Assembly (NCBI GenBank): GCA_963969395.1
Contig: OZ017801.1
Span: 3,474,501 to 3,538,500 of the forward strand
Length of the DNA stretch: 64,000 bases
From: Pseudoscleropodium purum
Lineage: Eukaryota > Streptophyta > Bryopsida > Hypnales > Brachytheciaceae
Reading direction: 5' to 3'
The first letter of the stretch is position 1. Each line of letters begins with the position of its first letter. Made by a program: the position numbers and the translations under genes. Shown in pieces: positions 48,840-61,500 of this stretch. The notes under the pieces were generated by a model, which saw nothing but the letters and a program-made list of their open reading frames with translations, was not told where the DNA came from and ran no database searches.

Positions 48840-49330
48840 TAACTTTTGTGTCTGATGTATGAATCCAATAAAACTTGTTGGAAAAACTGCACTCTCTCTT
48901 TTAGTTTGTGGTAAAATTATCAGATCAATCCAAGATGTCCTAATTTTTGGAAGCCATTTAAAGTTCAGGGGTTCAATTTGTATTCACTAAATTGCATTTT
49001 CGTGACTACAACTCCAGGGGCTTGTATCCCCTTCATCAAATGTTCTTTTTCAATAAAATTTGTTGGGTTATATTGAAGTCTAGTTACTGTGGTAAAATTT
49101 TCATGCCAATCCAAAGTGTTTTGAATATTTGGGAGCAATTTAAAGTTCAAAATCTAGACATTTTTGGATTATAGTGAATTTTGGTAGCCTCTTTCTTCTT
49201 TATACAATGTCCATTTCCAATAAATAATTTTGGGAAAGTTGCACATATTGGTCTAGTTTGTGTAGTTAAAATTTCATATCAATCCAAGAAGTAATGAGTG
49301 ATTGAGAAGCATTTTAGTAGAACAAGGTTC
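48840..49330 (+). repeat. Three-unit tandem repeat (~175 bp units) downstream of SERRATE
   Basis: CAATAAA occurs at 48865, 49051 and 49218, giving periods of 186 and 167 bp. Each unit then has TGTTGG/TTTGGGAAA, TAGTTTGTG/TAGTTACTGTGGTAAAATT, ATCAATCCAA and TTTAAAGTTCA or an equivalent. Each unit therefore repeats an AATAAA-type hexamer. Confidence 0.7.
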
Positions 49331-49739
49331 AACCTTAGATGTGTTTTCTTCAACTATTTTTATTATTTTTTGACATTTCAAAGTCATTTTGCAAACACAA
49401 TGAGTCAATTGAATGATATTTTCTTTCACCAATGTGCTTGTATACTAGTTTTGAGGCACTTTATAGTTAAATTAAAAAAATTTTAAGTAGGTTTAAGAAT
49501 TGAATTTCACCTCCAAATGTATTGCTAGGAAAATTTCACAATCCTTTTTTCTACACAAAAACATTATAATCTTGCAATCTATGTGCCCAAATGACTCCAA
49601 ATTTTTTTCATGTCATCTATAGCACATACACTAAAAGATTGTACAATTCAAATTTCTATACCTCAATGACATTTGGGATTATAACACTTCAAAAGAGATG
49701 ATGTTTTTAAACCCAAAAAGGCCCTAGGTCTTGAGGGGT

Positions 49740-49985
49740 TAAAGTGTAGACTAGTCTGCACAATGTTGTTGCCATAGTCAAAATGAAAGTAGAAGTAATT
49801 TTATGATTTTAAGTTCTTAAAAACATCAAAATTCAATAAATCTCACATTATAGGTGGGAACACTACAAAATTAAAGATCAGACACCCCTCCTTGTAGAGA
49901 GCTTTCCAACGGTTCCTAGACCACAACTAGGGGACTCACAGTCCATGAAATCTCCTTTAACAAAAAAAAATTAGCTTAAAGTATA
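49740..49985 (-). repeat. GAGATCTCC/GAGGGGTGCAC dispersed repeat, inverted copy
   Basis: On the minus strand it reads GGAGATTTCATGGACTGTGA, GTCCCCTAGTTGTGG, ACCGTTGGAAAGCTCTCTAC, AAGGAGGGGTGTCTGATCTT and CCTATAATGTGAGATTTATT. It shares the block CAATGTTGTTGCCATAGTCA at its end with the copy at 56995-57215. Confidence 0.7.
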
Positions 49986-52800
49986 GATTAGAAGGAAATT
50001 AAGGCCATGAAAAGGCTTCCAATATGATTTTTTTTCCATGGATGGAAGAGTAACACATGCTAGAGTGCAAATAAATTAGACAAATCATCTCATTTTGAGC
50101 ATCCATCCTTTACTCATCTACAATATCACCTACAAATTAGTAAACTTCATCCAAATATTGATAATTAAATCTTATATTTCTTAAAGATATTTTTTGCAAT
50201 TTCATCCATTTTTCTTCTAGTGTAAAAGGAGCTAGCTCAAGAATTAAGTAAGATTTTGATGATAATTTACTTGGAAAAAATTCATAGGACTTCCTCTCTT
50301 AGATTTCATTCCTTATGATTTCTATATTCACATCCTCCATGTTGTTCTTGCTATCTCAAATTCTTAGCAATAGACTTTGGAGGCTTCATGTGTTTATAAC
50401 TTTGGGAATTAGGAGTCATATTTCACACTAGAAGTGCATTTTGAAGGATGAACCAATGGTATATTACATGATACATATCAAGAAAAATTGCTTTTGTTAT
50501 GTACATTCAATGATTTCTTTTGTGCAATCCTTAGTAGAAGACTTTGAAGGCTTTATATAATTTCAATTTTTGGAATTAGAAGGTTTAATTTATACCATTA
50601 GAAGTGCATTTTGAAGCCCTTTTTAACAACACATGTCATGATGAATTTGAATATTAATAGCTTCTACAATTTGCATTCAAAGTATCAAGGCCAATGTTGT
50701 GTCCAAGCAACTAATAGAGGAATAATCTCTTGACCAACTCATCAAGCCATGTAAACATCATGAGTACATGTAACCATTTCAAAGCCTTACATTTACTCTA
50801 ACAATTGATCTATATGGGTTATTGTATTGTATTTTTTATTTTTGAAAAATACTTAACAAATCTCTAACCTTAAGTAAGATGGAATTGGCAAAAATGCTAC
50901 CCCCAAAACTTTGAGAATCCCCATAGGGTAACTACACCTAGTTATGACCCTTTCTAAAATTGACCTCTATATATTCTTGTCTAAATTGTATTCTCTCTAT
51001 CCATGAGAGCCTAGGGTTGTTTTTGTATCTTTATTTTTTATTCTTTGAAATTTGTGTCTAAGAAAATACATAAAAAGAGAATCCAAAATCTTCCAATTCA
51101 ACTTCTAAGAAGATCCCACCGAGAAAATAAAGCAATTTCATTATAGGAAAGGAAAATAGTTCAATTGCTTATTCATACACAACTAGTTGCAATTACCATG
51201 AAGAAGCAACACCTAATTGTGACTTATTTGCAAAATTGTCTCATCTAGATTTTTGCTTGAGATGCATTGCTTCTATATACAATAACCAAGGGTTGATTTT
51301 AAGTTCACTTATTTTCATTACTTTGAAAAATTGTAGTTTATTCATACATAGTCTAGAAAATACATTCTAAGTTCCTAAAATTGTGGAATTTATACATTTC
51401 TATGTTTATAAATCCATTCATTATTTTTTGAAGTTGAAATTCCCCCACCAATAAGCCATGTAACTAAGAAAAAAATGTAAATTAAAATAGATGAACTACT
51501 AAAAAACCCCAATAAAACTTATTATGGTCCAAAATAGTAGGAACTACTCTCAAAAACTTATTTAAATGCAATTGAATGTAAGGTAAGAGCACCCAATATT
51601 ATTATATTCTATTTGCCACTATATATGATAAGGCTTGGATGGAATGAAAACAATTTGAAAAAATGCTATCACATCTCCAAATTCCGCCTTAAGTTTTCAA
51701 GAACAAACATTAGGAGGTAAAGCATTCTTTGCTTTTAAGGAGGTTCCCAAAAGGACCAAGTGATTGTTCAACATACACAAGAGAACTCATGTAATTATGC
51801 AAGAATTTAATTTGGATTGGACATATGTTCATAAAATTTTGACACAAAGTGTGAACATTTACTCCCTTAAAGGGTTTTTTTGATTGGATGCCCAAATCAA
51901 AAGCTATATTGCCTTCACTATAAGAAAACCTTGTCTTAGGTGATGGATTGGCATCCAAAGGAATGGATTTTAGGTGACAACCAAGGTAACATAAAAAAAA
52001 AAAACATGTTTTTATGTCAACAATGATGTCCATTGATGTTATATTGGACATCATGTTGACATAAAAACATGAGTTTTTTTTTCAATGTCACCTAAAATTT
52101 GTTCCTTTTGACATCAATAAACTTTGGTTTATTGGTTTATCTATTCTTCTATTTCCATGAAATTTAGCAAATAGGTAACTTACATGATACAACCAAATGT
52201 CAAAAATTCCATATATAATGTAAAAATCTCATTCTTTAAGAGGAATTAAAGTTTGTTGATTGTATTGGGTAGAGTCAAAAAAAATATTCCAACTTCAAAA
52301 TTTCAAATGTTATAATCTTTCAATTTCTGAAATCAAAGTTTCTAAATTTATTTCTAGATATTCCCATGGTATTTTAGTAAAAATTTGTACAATTGAATTT
52401 TGATTTTTTTTTTTCTCATTGCCTAAAAAGTAGTAATTTTTCACAATTTCTATCCAAAATGTGTTGTAGTCCTTAGGTTTAGAAAGAGGACTAGTGGCAT
52501 GTATTGGTATCTTTAACTTTCAACTTTGATAATTTATAAAATATTAACCAAACATCTAAAAATCTATGAAACAAAATAGGTTGGGTTTCTTATGAAATCT
52601 CTAACAATCTAGTCAAAAAAATTCTCTCATTTGCACTCAAAGATGAAAGAACCATAACATTTATTTAGTAGCCTTCATGCCCATTGCCTTCCTCCAACAT
52701 AATGATGTGAAATATTCCACATCATTTCATCTCCAAAATAAAAATATGTAAAATATTTTACAATCTACCGAGAGTTATGGAAGCATGTGACTTTAATGCT
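49985..52800. other. AT-rich intergenic DNA
   Basis: No gene is supported. Two related stretches at about 50270-50470 and 50500-50640 (words TTAGAAGTGCATTTTGAAG, GACTTTG-AGGCTT-ATGT and GGAATTAG-AG) suggest a diverged local duplication. A truncated CACTA-type MITE is at about 51916-52125. The minus-strand frame 52054-51710 lies partly in that MITE and is not a gene. Confidence 0.6.
51916..52125. mobile_element. Truncated CACTA-type MITE
   Basis: The left end CACTATAAGAAAACCTTGTC is present. The interior shows ATGGATTTTAGGTGACAACC, mirrored by GTCACCTAAAATTTGTTCC, and a central hairpin of GTTTTTATGTCAACAATGATG with its complement. The words resemble the intact MITE at 15585-15819. The matching right terminus (about 25 bp ending TTATAGTG) is missing, so the element is decayed and a target duplication cannot be checked. 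Confidence 0.7.
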
Positions 52801-53460
52801 TAAAAAATGGGTTGGTGACTATGGAAATCATCCCCTTGGTTACTGCATGAATCATTGGCTTAAAAAATTGCAAAAGCACTCATTGGAAGTCAAACTATTT
52901 TGAAAGACCTTCCCTTTTCACAACAAAATTCCAAGGATGAATAGTTGCACTTCTATTTTACTAGAAGGATTCTTTGTCATCCATCGGATACAAAATGTTC
53001 TACTCAATATTTAACCCATAGACAATACTATGGACATTTTTCAACCAATAAATGACAAAGAATCTCTCGATGCAAGACAAAAGTGCAACTATTTGTCCTC
53101 CAAATTTTGTGTAAAAAGGGAAGGTCATCTATATTAGTTTGACTTCCAATGAGTGCTTTTGCATTTTTTGAAGCCAATAATTCACATGATAGTAAAACAA
53201 ATGATTTCCATAGTGACCAACTCTTCATTTAAAGATTAAAAGTTAACCCTTAAAGTAAGGACTAGTGACCATGGAAATCATCCATTTTAGTATTGTGTAT
53301 ATAATTGGTATAAAAAAGAATCCAAAAGCACTAATTGGAAATCAAACTACTCTAGAAGACCTCCCCTTTTCACACAAAATTTGGAAGATGAATAGTTGCA
53401 CTTCTGTCCTTCAGTGAAAGATTCTTTGTCATTCATTGGAGACAAAACATCCGTGGGATT
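52800..53460. repeat. Cluster of three alternating-orientation repeat copies
   Basis: Copies at about 52800-53020 (inverted relative to 41095), 53020-53240 (same orientation as 41095) and 53255-53460 (inverted) share TGACTATGGAAATCATCC, CAAAAGCACT-ATTGGAAAT/GTC and GAATAGTTGCACTTCT words. Adjacent opposite copies could form two large stem-loops. Confidence 0.75.
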
Positions 53461-53469
53461 GTTTAGAGG

Positions 53470-54279
53470 TTAAGTAGGAGGATGATGAGCAATTTTTCAA
53501 AAGTAGTGAATATAGAAAGCATTAAGCCAAAGCAATTAGCAACAATGATCAGAAAAAACCAACAATTAGTTCTAAGTTAGTTGGAAGAACTAGAGAAAAA
53601 AACCAATTGCAATTTGAAAACAACTGCAAAAATCTAGTGAAAAAATCTATAAATTTTCTATTTAGAGTAAAAAGTAGAGAAAATAACCAGCCTCGTTTCT
53701 CTAAAAACCGGTTGAATATGAGAATTGAAGGAAATTACCTGAAACTCAAAAAGTTTCCCGAACCTCGTGGAGAGGACTCAGACAAAGGCAGCCTCTCTGA
53801 AGCCTCCTTATACAGAGGCTGTTACTTATAACGAGAAATAGTGGCACTGTAGGGTGCTCCTACCTACTCGCCACCCCCATCGGTGGCTTCGCAGAACCTG
53901 TGAGGTCGCGAAAACACCCCCCGTGGCGCATCGCGCGCGGCACCACACTTCCACGGAAACCCGGGAGCCAGACGACGTCTCCCTAACCCCACGGTACCGA
54001 CTCACACTCCTCCAACCTCACAGCATTTGAAGCTTTTCTGTACCTGCAATCGAGTGCCGCTGCTTTCTCATTGCTGGGTTTTCTGTTTCGACTTCGAATT
54101 GCACCACCCCAGTACGGGTATGCCATATACCCTAATTTTGACGGTACCCTCACAAGGAAGTGTACGAAATTCTGGTCAGGAGTTGGTTGCATGTTGCGCA
54201 AGGACTTCGCGAGTTCATTTTTGAGAGATTTTTGACTGTATGTACATTATGGGTTGGTGTGTAGGCGAACGGGGCCGAC
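53470..54279 (+). promoter_or_regulatory. Upstream region of the EGF-like membrane protein gene
   Basis: Composition rises sharply to GC-rich at about 53740-54000, then moderates. An ACGT-core palindrome AGACGACGTCT lies at about 53970-53980. Several ATGs precede the proposed start, including short frames at about 54119, 54190 and 54240 (the last overlaps the main start out of frame). Either transcription starts late or translation is attenuated. The exact start is unknown. Confidence 0.4.
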
Positions 54280-55956
54280 ATGACGGGTGGAGCGTGGCGG
54301 ATGCTGGCGGTGCTGGGAGTGCTGGCTGGGGTTTCGCTGTTGTTAGTTAGCCCTGTGGATGCGCAAGGTGAGATTCTAGTTTGTGGTTTCTTGGGGGTTT
54401 CAAGTTTTTTTGGTTAGAAGGAAGGAAGCGCATGGGTTGTGGTATTTTGTTTACTGTGGAAGCGCGTCCAGGGTTTAAAATAGGTTGCCTGGAAGGAAAG
54501 TGTTTTGTGATGGAAAGTAGTTGTCACCTGTAGATTAGATGACAAGTTTGTTCGTTTGTGTTAGGGTTTAAGAGGTATGATTTGCATCACGCTCATTTTT
54601 TATCTTGCGTACTTGTGAGTCGATGGTCGGCTAGTTTGTAGTAGAGGAACCAGAGTACGAAACCTAGGGTTTCGTCGTCCAGGTTTGTTACTCAGACGAC
54701 CCTGCAGATTAGGAAACCGGGGATACTGGCTTCTGGTGCTCTTGAAATGCCTTCATGGAGCAGAAATCATATGTAGGGTTTGTCACAGGCCTTGAACGGT
54801 TGCGTTCAGCAGTTCTACTTAGAGTCCAATATTTTTTCTTACTAAATAGGGTCCTCTAGATAGGGTTTTATATGGTTAACATTAGTTTTTGTAATCGCAC
54901 TAGGTTCCTTTCTACATTAGATGGGATTTTGTTCCTTAGATACCCTATAAAGTGCCGGGTACTAGTCCTGTGTGAACCATTTCTCTTTGATCCTATTGAT
55001 CTAAACTGGCATCTGTTTTGATTGATGTGTTTAGCATGCTCACCTTCATGCGGCTCCCATGCGACTTGCTACCAGAACTACAATCGTGTTTCTTTCTGCG
55101 CTTGTGATGGGTACTACACCGGCAATGGCTACCACTGTACGTTAAATCCTCCACGACCTCAGTTTTATTCTTTCTGAGTCCTCTGTTTGGAATCTTAACA
55201 TATCTGAATTCAATCTTTCTCATGTAGATGCCTCACTAAGGTTACTTCACCCGAGTTTTCATTCTTGTCAAGGGCCAATAGACTGGCTAGGAGATAGGGG
55301 TCCGTTTTAGGCTTGTCCTCTCTTCAACAAAGAAAACTTTCTTTACTAATATATACTTCAAGCCAAGAACATTAGTTTACAAGTTTGTTTCAAGACAGGA
55401 CAAACCCTAAATGACTGAACTATCTTCTAGTCAACGAGGTTTGAACTGAGATTCGTGGGGCACCCCTATCATTTTACGTAAGGTTGTCCAAGCAGTTCAT
55501 TACCTAGAGACATTATATATATTTGAGGTAATCTGAAGGTCACTAGATGCCTGATATATTGCAACTTCGGTGCTGTCTTTGTGTGCAGGCAAGTATTCAA
55601 CATGGCGTGTGGTCTTATACATCTTAAGTTCAGTAATCTTATTCATTTTGATTTTCTTCTTGTGTCTGTCCTGCTTGGGATACTTTAGACGTCGTGTGGA
55701 TCAGCCTGTGGGCTATCCCATGCAACCCATGGGTAACTCTCCTTATGGTTATCCTCCTCCCGCTGGAACACAAACAACTGCCAACCCGGCCATGTATACT
55801 TATCCTCCTCAAACCGGGTATCCTCCTTCACAAACTGGGTATCCTCCTCCCCAAGCTGGTTATCCGCCTCAAACTGGATATCCTGTGAACGCGTATCCTC
55901 CACAGGTGGTGAATCAGGGCAGCTCAAAAGTTCCTGGGCCATCAGGAAGTGTATAA
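54280..55956 (+). CDS. Small single-pass membrane protein: signal peptide, EGF-like domain, TM helix, Tyr/Pro-rich tail
   Basis: Proposed exons are 54280-54367, 55035-55136 and 55589-55956, giving 185 aa. Intron 2 starts at GTACGT inside a codon and restores Cys64 (T|GC), which keeps the frame. Residues 1-29 form a typical secretion signal (hydrophobic core ending SPVDAQ). Residues 31-64 hold six cysteines in the EGF spacing C-x3-C-x5-C-x9-C-x-C-x10-C, with the DGYYTGNGYHC end typical of the fold. A strongly hydrophobic helix lies at about 71-94, followed by RRR. The tail (98-185) is cytoplasmic by the positive-inside rule and contains repeated GYPP-Q-T/A units (about 134-168), like tails of plant GYPP-repeat membrane proteins. 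I do not recognise a named family. No kinase domain follows, so it is not a wall-associated kinase. A role in surface sensing or scaffolding is only inference. Confidence 0.75.
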
Positions 55957-56840
55957 GATCGACACCTGCTTTGTAGGGTTTCTTTCTGTCAGATCTTTGC
56001 AGCTGGCGGTCCTGGAGCTCCGAGGGCTTTGAAGTTGTACAATAATTGAGGTAGCTCTGTGCTTGCCGTATTGCCTTTTTGTAGAAGCCTGAAAAGATGT
56101 CATTGAATTTGCCAGGGTTTGCTCACACGATGAATAGGTCAAATTGTATAGATGCTCGTTGCTTCAGCTCAGATAGAGCAATGCCTCTTTACTGTAAGAC
56201 TATTCGCATTTGGAGTTTGAACATCCTGAGTTGGGGGCTGTTTTCTTTGTTGAATATAATGAATTTGCCATTATCCTTTTGTCGTCCCTGCAAATATACG
56301 TTGTTTTGGAGGTGACCTGGTAATGACTTTTTCCTGTAAGCTGCCGAGAACGCACTCTTTGTTCCGGCCAGCCTTTGTGTCGGAGTATTGTTTTATGTAG
56401 GTGGAGACGACGGTCGTATGCTTCCTATGTGCTTGCTTTCTCTTCATTTATTTTCGTAGTAGCTCCAATAATTACTGCATACTCATATCTTTCAGTCTTT
56501 TTGCCCTTGTAATTGTTCATGATAGAATGCGATTGTAACTTCTTATGAACGTGCCATTGGACATGTTCTGGGTAGTTTCAACACCAAAGTGACAGTGTAG
56601 ATTCTTATTTTTGGACGCGTTGAGGTTTTGGCACCACAAAATTAGGGTATTCAATAAACTATTTCAGAGGATATTGCCGTACCCTAGGTCTGTTCCAACA
56701 CTTCTGTGTTCAAATGGTTTAATTTTGGACTTCAGACTAATTGACATGTCATAGTTTAATTTTCAAACTATTCAACAAGATTCTAATTATAGTGTTCTGG
56801 ATCTCAGAATGAACTAAAGACCCTTCAAATAAAATTCTTT
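55957..56840. other. 3' flank of the EGF-like membrane protein gene
   Basis: Presumed 3' UTR and flank. The sequence is GC-moderate to about 56400, then AT-rich. Loose poly-A-like words (AATATAATGAAT at about 56254) occur, but a site cannot be fixed. No other gene is supported. Confidence 0.45.
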
Positions 56841-56994
56841 GTTTCTTGGTTATTGGTCTGCAAATTTTTACTCCAGGCTTGGAGTAAAATTTTGGACACG
56901 CTTTTGCTCAATATTTTATGAAACTGATGCAGATGTAGAGTGCATCCTTTTGTCCATCAAAGTCAATTTTGACCATCTTAGTTTTACAATTTCA

Positions 56995-57215
56995 TGTGTG
57001 ACATGTGTTGTTGCCATAGTCAAAACAGAAGTAAAAGTAATTTTCTCATTTCTTAATTTAGAAAAACTTTGAAATTCAATAATTTCAACACTGTAGGTCC
57101 AAATGTCAAGAAACAAAGACCATGTGCCCCTCTTTCTAGAGAGCTTTCTGGTAGAACCAACATGACTAGGGGATGTATTGTTTTGGAGATCTCACTGTAA
57201 CAAACAAGTAAAAAA
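56995..57215 (-). repeat. GAGATCTCC/GAGGGGTGCAC dispersed repeat, inverted copy
   Basis: On the minus strand it reads GTTACAGTGAGATCTCCAAA, ACATCCCCTAGTCATGTTGG, AGAAAGCTCTCTAGAAAGAG, GGGCACATGGTCTTTGTTTC and TTTGGACCTACAGTGTTGAA. Confidence 0.7.
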
Positions 57216-57639
57216 AACAAATCCATTTTGAGGTATAGATTTTCATGTTGTATTTTCACTAGTAGGAAGTGAGTTTGATAATTATTAAAACTTATGATTC
57301 CTCTAATTTGGTGAGGATATCTTTCATAATTTATTATTTGAAGGCATGTGTCTTTTAACTAACTTAGAAAATTTGTTCTTTTAAGCAATTCCAATGTATA
57401 CACTAAATCTCTAATTAAATAATTAAAAAATCAGAATTTGGAAAATCATTGTGTAATTCATTGTTTTATACAAAAATTAATTAAAAAATATTGGTGATGA
57501 ATTTTAAAATTTTAATTGCCAAAATATGTAAGAAATGTTCATGTTCATCTTTTGTTAAGAAAAACACCAAGTTACCAAGGAAAAAATATATCTATTAATA
57601 ATTTTGTTAAAAAAATGGCTACTAAAATGGCTCTAGATT

Positions 57640-58580
57640 TATGCAAGTGCTATTATCCCTTAAAGTTCCACAACTATGTTTTTACCAAAAATGCTCCAAA
57701 ACTGCCATTTTAATTCAATTACCAAATTTTTGAAAAAAAATAAAAATAAATGGACAATTGTAACCATAGGATCTTGAAGTATGCTAGCTTGAGAATGTGT
57801 ATTAAGAATTTCAAAAAATTTCACCATATAGATTGCAAGATATAAGCATTCAAATTCAATGAAATCATCTTCTTAGCCCTCCAAAAATAGGATAGCTATG
57901 CTTCACAAGCTCACTTTTCTATGAAAAAATGTTCAAAATGGTAGTACTTCTTCAGATTCTTTTTCCTAGATAAGTGAGTCACATGCTTGAAAAGTTTCAA
58001 ACCATTTGGAATCGTACAACATATAGGAAAAAAATAGTAAGTAAATAATAGTAGAAAATGATTCAAAATACTAAATTGTTAAAAATTTAATTATGGAATT
58101 GAAAAATGTCAATCTCAATGGTTGCAATGTTGTAATAAACAATCTACATCCTATGATTTTAATTTTTTTTCAAAAAATATTGAAAATTGAGTAGGATAAA
58201 AGACTTCAAAGTTTATTTTAGAGTAAAGAATCTATAACTACCCGCAAGCAAAAAATCCTCATAACATTTGACTCATTGATCAAAATGGAATGATTCAAAG
58301 CTTCCCACGTATATATAACCCTAAAAAACCAATTTCAAATTTTTATATTTGAAAAAAGTGATTTTTTTCTAATTTGCCCAAAGTGCCCATTTTTGAAAAA
58401 AACAAACATATTAGGCCATAACTTTTAATTCATATTTCCAAATGTCATGAAATTTAGTGCATATGAAAGATGTTCCTTGTCCCCACCTTCTATTAAAATT
58501 TGGGCAAAACATATGGAAATTTTCAGTCACACATACCTATCTAAAATTGCCATGTAGCCAAAAAATATAAAATGGTCCTT
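57640..58580 (+). repeat. ~950 bp dispersed repeat, copy 2
   Basis: Near full-length match to 26100-27060 on the same strand, including CTATGTTTT-ACCAAAAAT, CATAGGATCTTG, AGATTGCAAGATATAAGCAT, CAAGCTCACTTTTCTAT and AAAATGGAATGATTCA. It is non-coding. Confidence 0.75.
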
Positions 58581-61500
58581 CAAAGGTTATTGCTGGTGAT
58601 CAAGGACATTGTAATGACCATAGCTCTTCATGAAAATGTGATGATGGAATAGTCAAACAAGTGCAAGGGAGGTAAGATAACAACATTTAAAAGAGGCATA
58701 TTGTATTTTTCAAACACCTAAAATGGACTTGAATGAATATTTCAAAGACAAAAACCACCACAATTTTTCAAAAGCAACCAATGAGAGGTGAGGAGTTTTT
58801 TGGAGCAATCAATGAAAGTTGAGACATTTTGAGTTTCAAGGGGGGTTTTCCAAGGTGAGTCTAGTATTAAGTACTAACTATTGAATGTGTTCAACTTTGA
58901 AAAAATTTAATATATTACTAGAGTGTCACGAAATTACAAATCCACCTAAATTGCATTTTTTTGAATTTGCTAATAACCTCACAAAAAATTTGGTCATTCA
59001 CCTTTGAGGGAGTGGGACTAGAGAAAGCCTCTTTTAGATTTGCAACATAATGAAGTGTGGCAATTTGCAACTAGAAATGTTGTAGATTGTTTCAACTTTT
59101 GGAGTTTATTTGTGTACGTAATAACAACTTGAATATTGTACCCAATGGTGAGGATCATCATTCTCTACCAAATAATTAATTATAGTAGGCAAATGTGATT
59201 TAGCATACATCTAAAAATGAAAAGATTTGTTCTTTTCTTCAACAAATGTTATTATTATTGAAAAATCAATATCTCACAAATTCCAACATTTGTTGAAAAA
59301 AATATTTATTGCCATTCTTGACCACTGGGGATGGTAGTAGTTGTAGTATTGGAGTGAATCTAATGCAATATTAGAATGCAAACCTTGAATCAATGCAAAT
59401 CTTATTGGCATATAAATCTAAGTAATGCTTAAGTCCCCTCTTGTTGTATGAAGGAAACCTAACCTTATCGCTAGGAGAACTTGAAGGTGAAGGCTACTTT
59501 ACAAGTAGTTGGATTTTATCCTAAAAGGATCAAGTCCTTTTGGAAAAAAAAGAACCACTCAAAATTTTCTTTTCTAATGCAAAGTACAAAATTTTTAACA
59601 CTTTGTTTTATTTTACATATATAGTGATAGGATTTTGGATTTAACTATTATAACATTGTGTGAAAGAAATTAAAAAAAATTTGACTTCATGGGTTGCAAG
59701 ATATTTGCATTTAAAGTGAAGAAAATAATTTTTCCCACACTTAGTCAAACTAAAATTTAAAGGTTTTGAATCTTCTTAATTAAATTTTTTTGCAATATAG
59801 ATTTTGACTTTACATTTTTTATGTGAAGAATTGAGTTGAGTTGAGGGTGTGAGAATTTTTTTCTTAAAAAAGATACTTGATTTTTATTCTTACAAAGATT
59901 TTTAACCCTTAAATTTTTCATTAGCCCCAAATGAGTTGATTCATTTTTAGGAATGTCCATTCTCAACTTAGGAATATAAAGAGTCACTTGAACTTGGGCT
60001 CATTTTTAAGATAATCAAGTTAACTATCTAGTTAGTTGTGTTTTCAGATTTAGAAAAAGAGTCACTATTGAATTTACAAAAACTTTTAAAGTATGAGTGG
60101 TCTTGATGCTTTAATAAAGATTCATTGCTTAAAAAAATTCTAACCAATGAAGTAGAAGCATGTCTTCATAGGTGGGCAAGGTCAAAATTGTACCACGTAG
60201 TATAAGAAAGGTTGGGCCCAACTCTCAAGATGTGAGAGAGGTGGGTGGACGATAATGACCCTTTGAATTCTAATGTGTTCCTAATGTAGACCATTCATGA
60301 CCCTTTTCAATGAACTACTCAACAATAGATTAGACCTAGAGGCTTCTCCTTTTCTTTAACTTTGCTTGGTCGATCTATAGGTATGATCAGTCATTGAAAT
60401 AGATATTTTGCACTTAGATGTGATCTGTTTCTCAAAAAAAATCCTACAATATCTTTTTTTTGTATTCCTTAACCATGTTTGATCTTGAATTTTGGCTTTA
60501 GATTTGTAACAAATCTCCTATTTCTCTCATAATTTTTAATATTTAACAATGAAATGGTCGCTATTGCAAGACTATTTTCTCACTCATTTTTGGTCCTAAA
60601 AATACAAGATTTGTTTTCATGCATGTGGAACTTGGTAACCTTGAGAATGAGTATAGGATGTCAATTTTTTAAAAATTTATGTGTCCAAAAGAGTTTGTCA
60701 AAGGACAATTTTGACTACTCAAAAAGATCGATTTCTATGTATTGCCCTTCACTTTCATGTTCTAATCTTCCAATTTTTGACTTGGATTGAAACCAAACTT
60801 CATAGAGATGATAAAGACTTGACTTTCTACAAGATCCTATGATGAATTTTGCCTAAAAATGACTCATTGTACTTTGAGCTTCAAACCTTTGTAACTTACC
60901 AAATCAAGATCCAAAACACCTTCAAAATGGCCAAAAATTTAAGGGTTAAATAGAGCTAGGAATGAGATAGAAGAAAAACCTAAATTGTTAATAGTTCTAA
61001 GATGGAATTGAAACACACTAATCCTAACAATGAAATTGCTTTAAAAAATTAACTTATGTGGACATTTTTTTGAAAAATGTTGAATTTTTAGTTCAAAAAT
61101 GAATCATGTAAATAGTTTTTTGAAGAAGATACCTTGATTGTCCCTAAAGAAAGACTCTATAACTTTCTCATCACTAGTCTACATTAAATAGATATAATCT
61201 TTCTATGTAAACAAACTATTTCTATGAGAAAAAAGATCCTATGATCTCATTTTTGGTATGATTTTTTTTGAGATTTTTTTAAACTTATTCTAAAAGGTAG
61301 AAATATATATTAGATTTTTGGAGATATAATTTTTATTTCAATTGGTGCTTAGGAGAAAATATTATGCTACATTAAGCTCAAAATGGAGGTCATTGGATAA
61401 CAAAAAACTCAAAAAAAACTTCAAAAAAAACTTCATTCAAATTTTCCTTCAATCAATATTCTTTTTTTTTTCTTCTATTGGTTGGGTAGAACACATTGGC

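Noticed and set aside
55131..55145. Donor TGTAC|GTTAAA for exon 2 of the EGF-like gene
   Set aside because: It shifts the frame of exon 3. The donor CACT|GTACGT restores the sixth EGF cysteine and keeps the frame.
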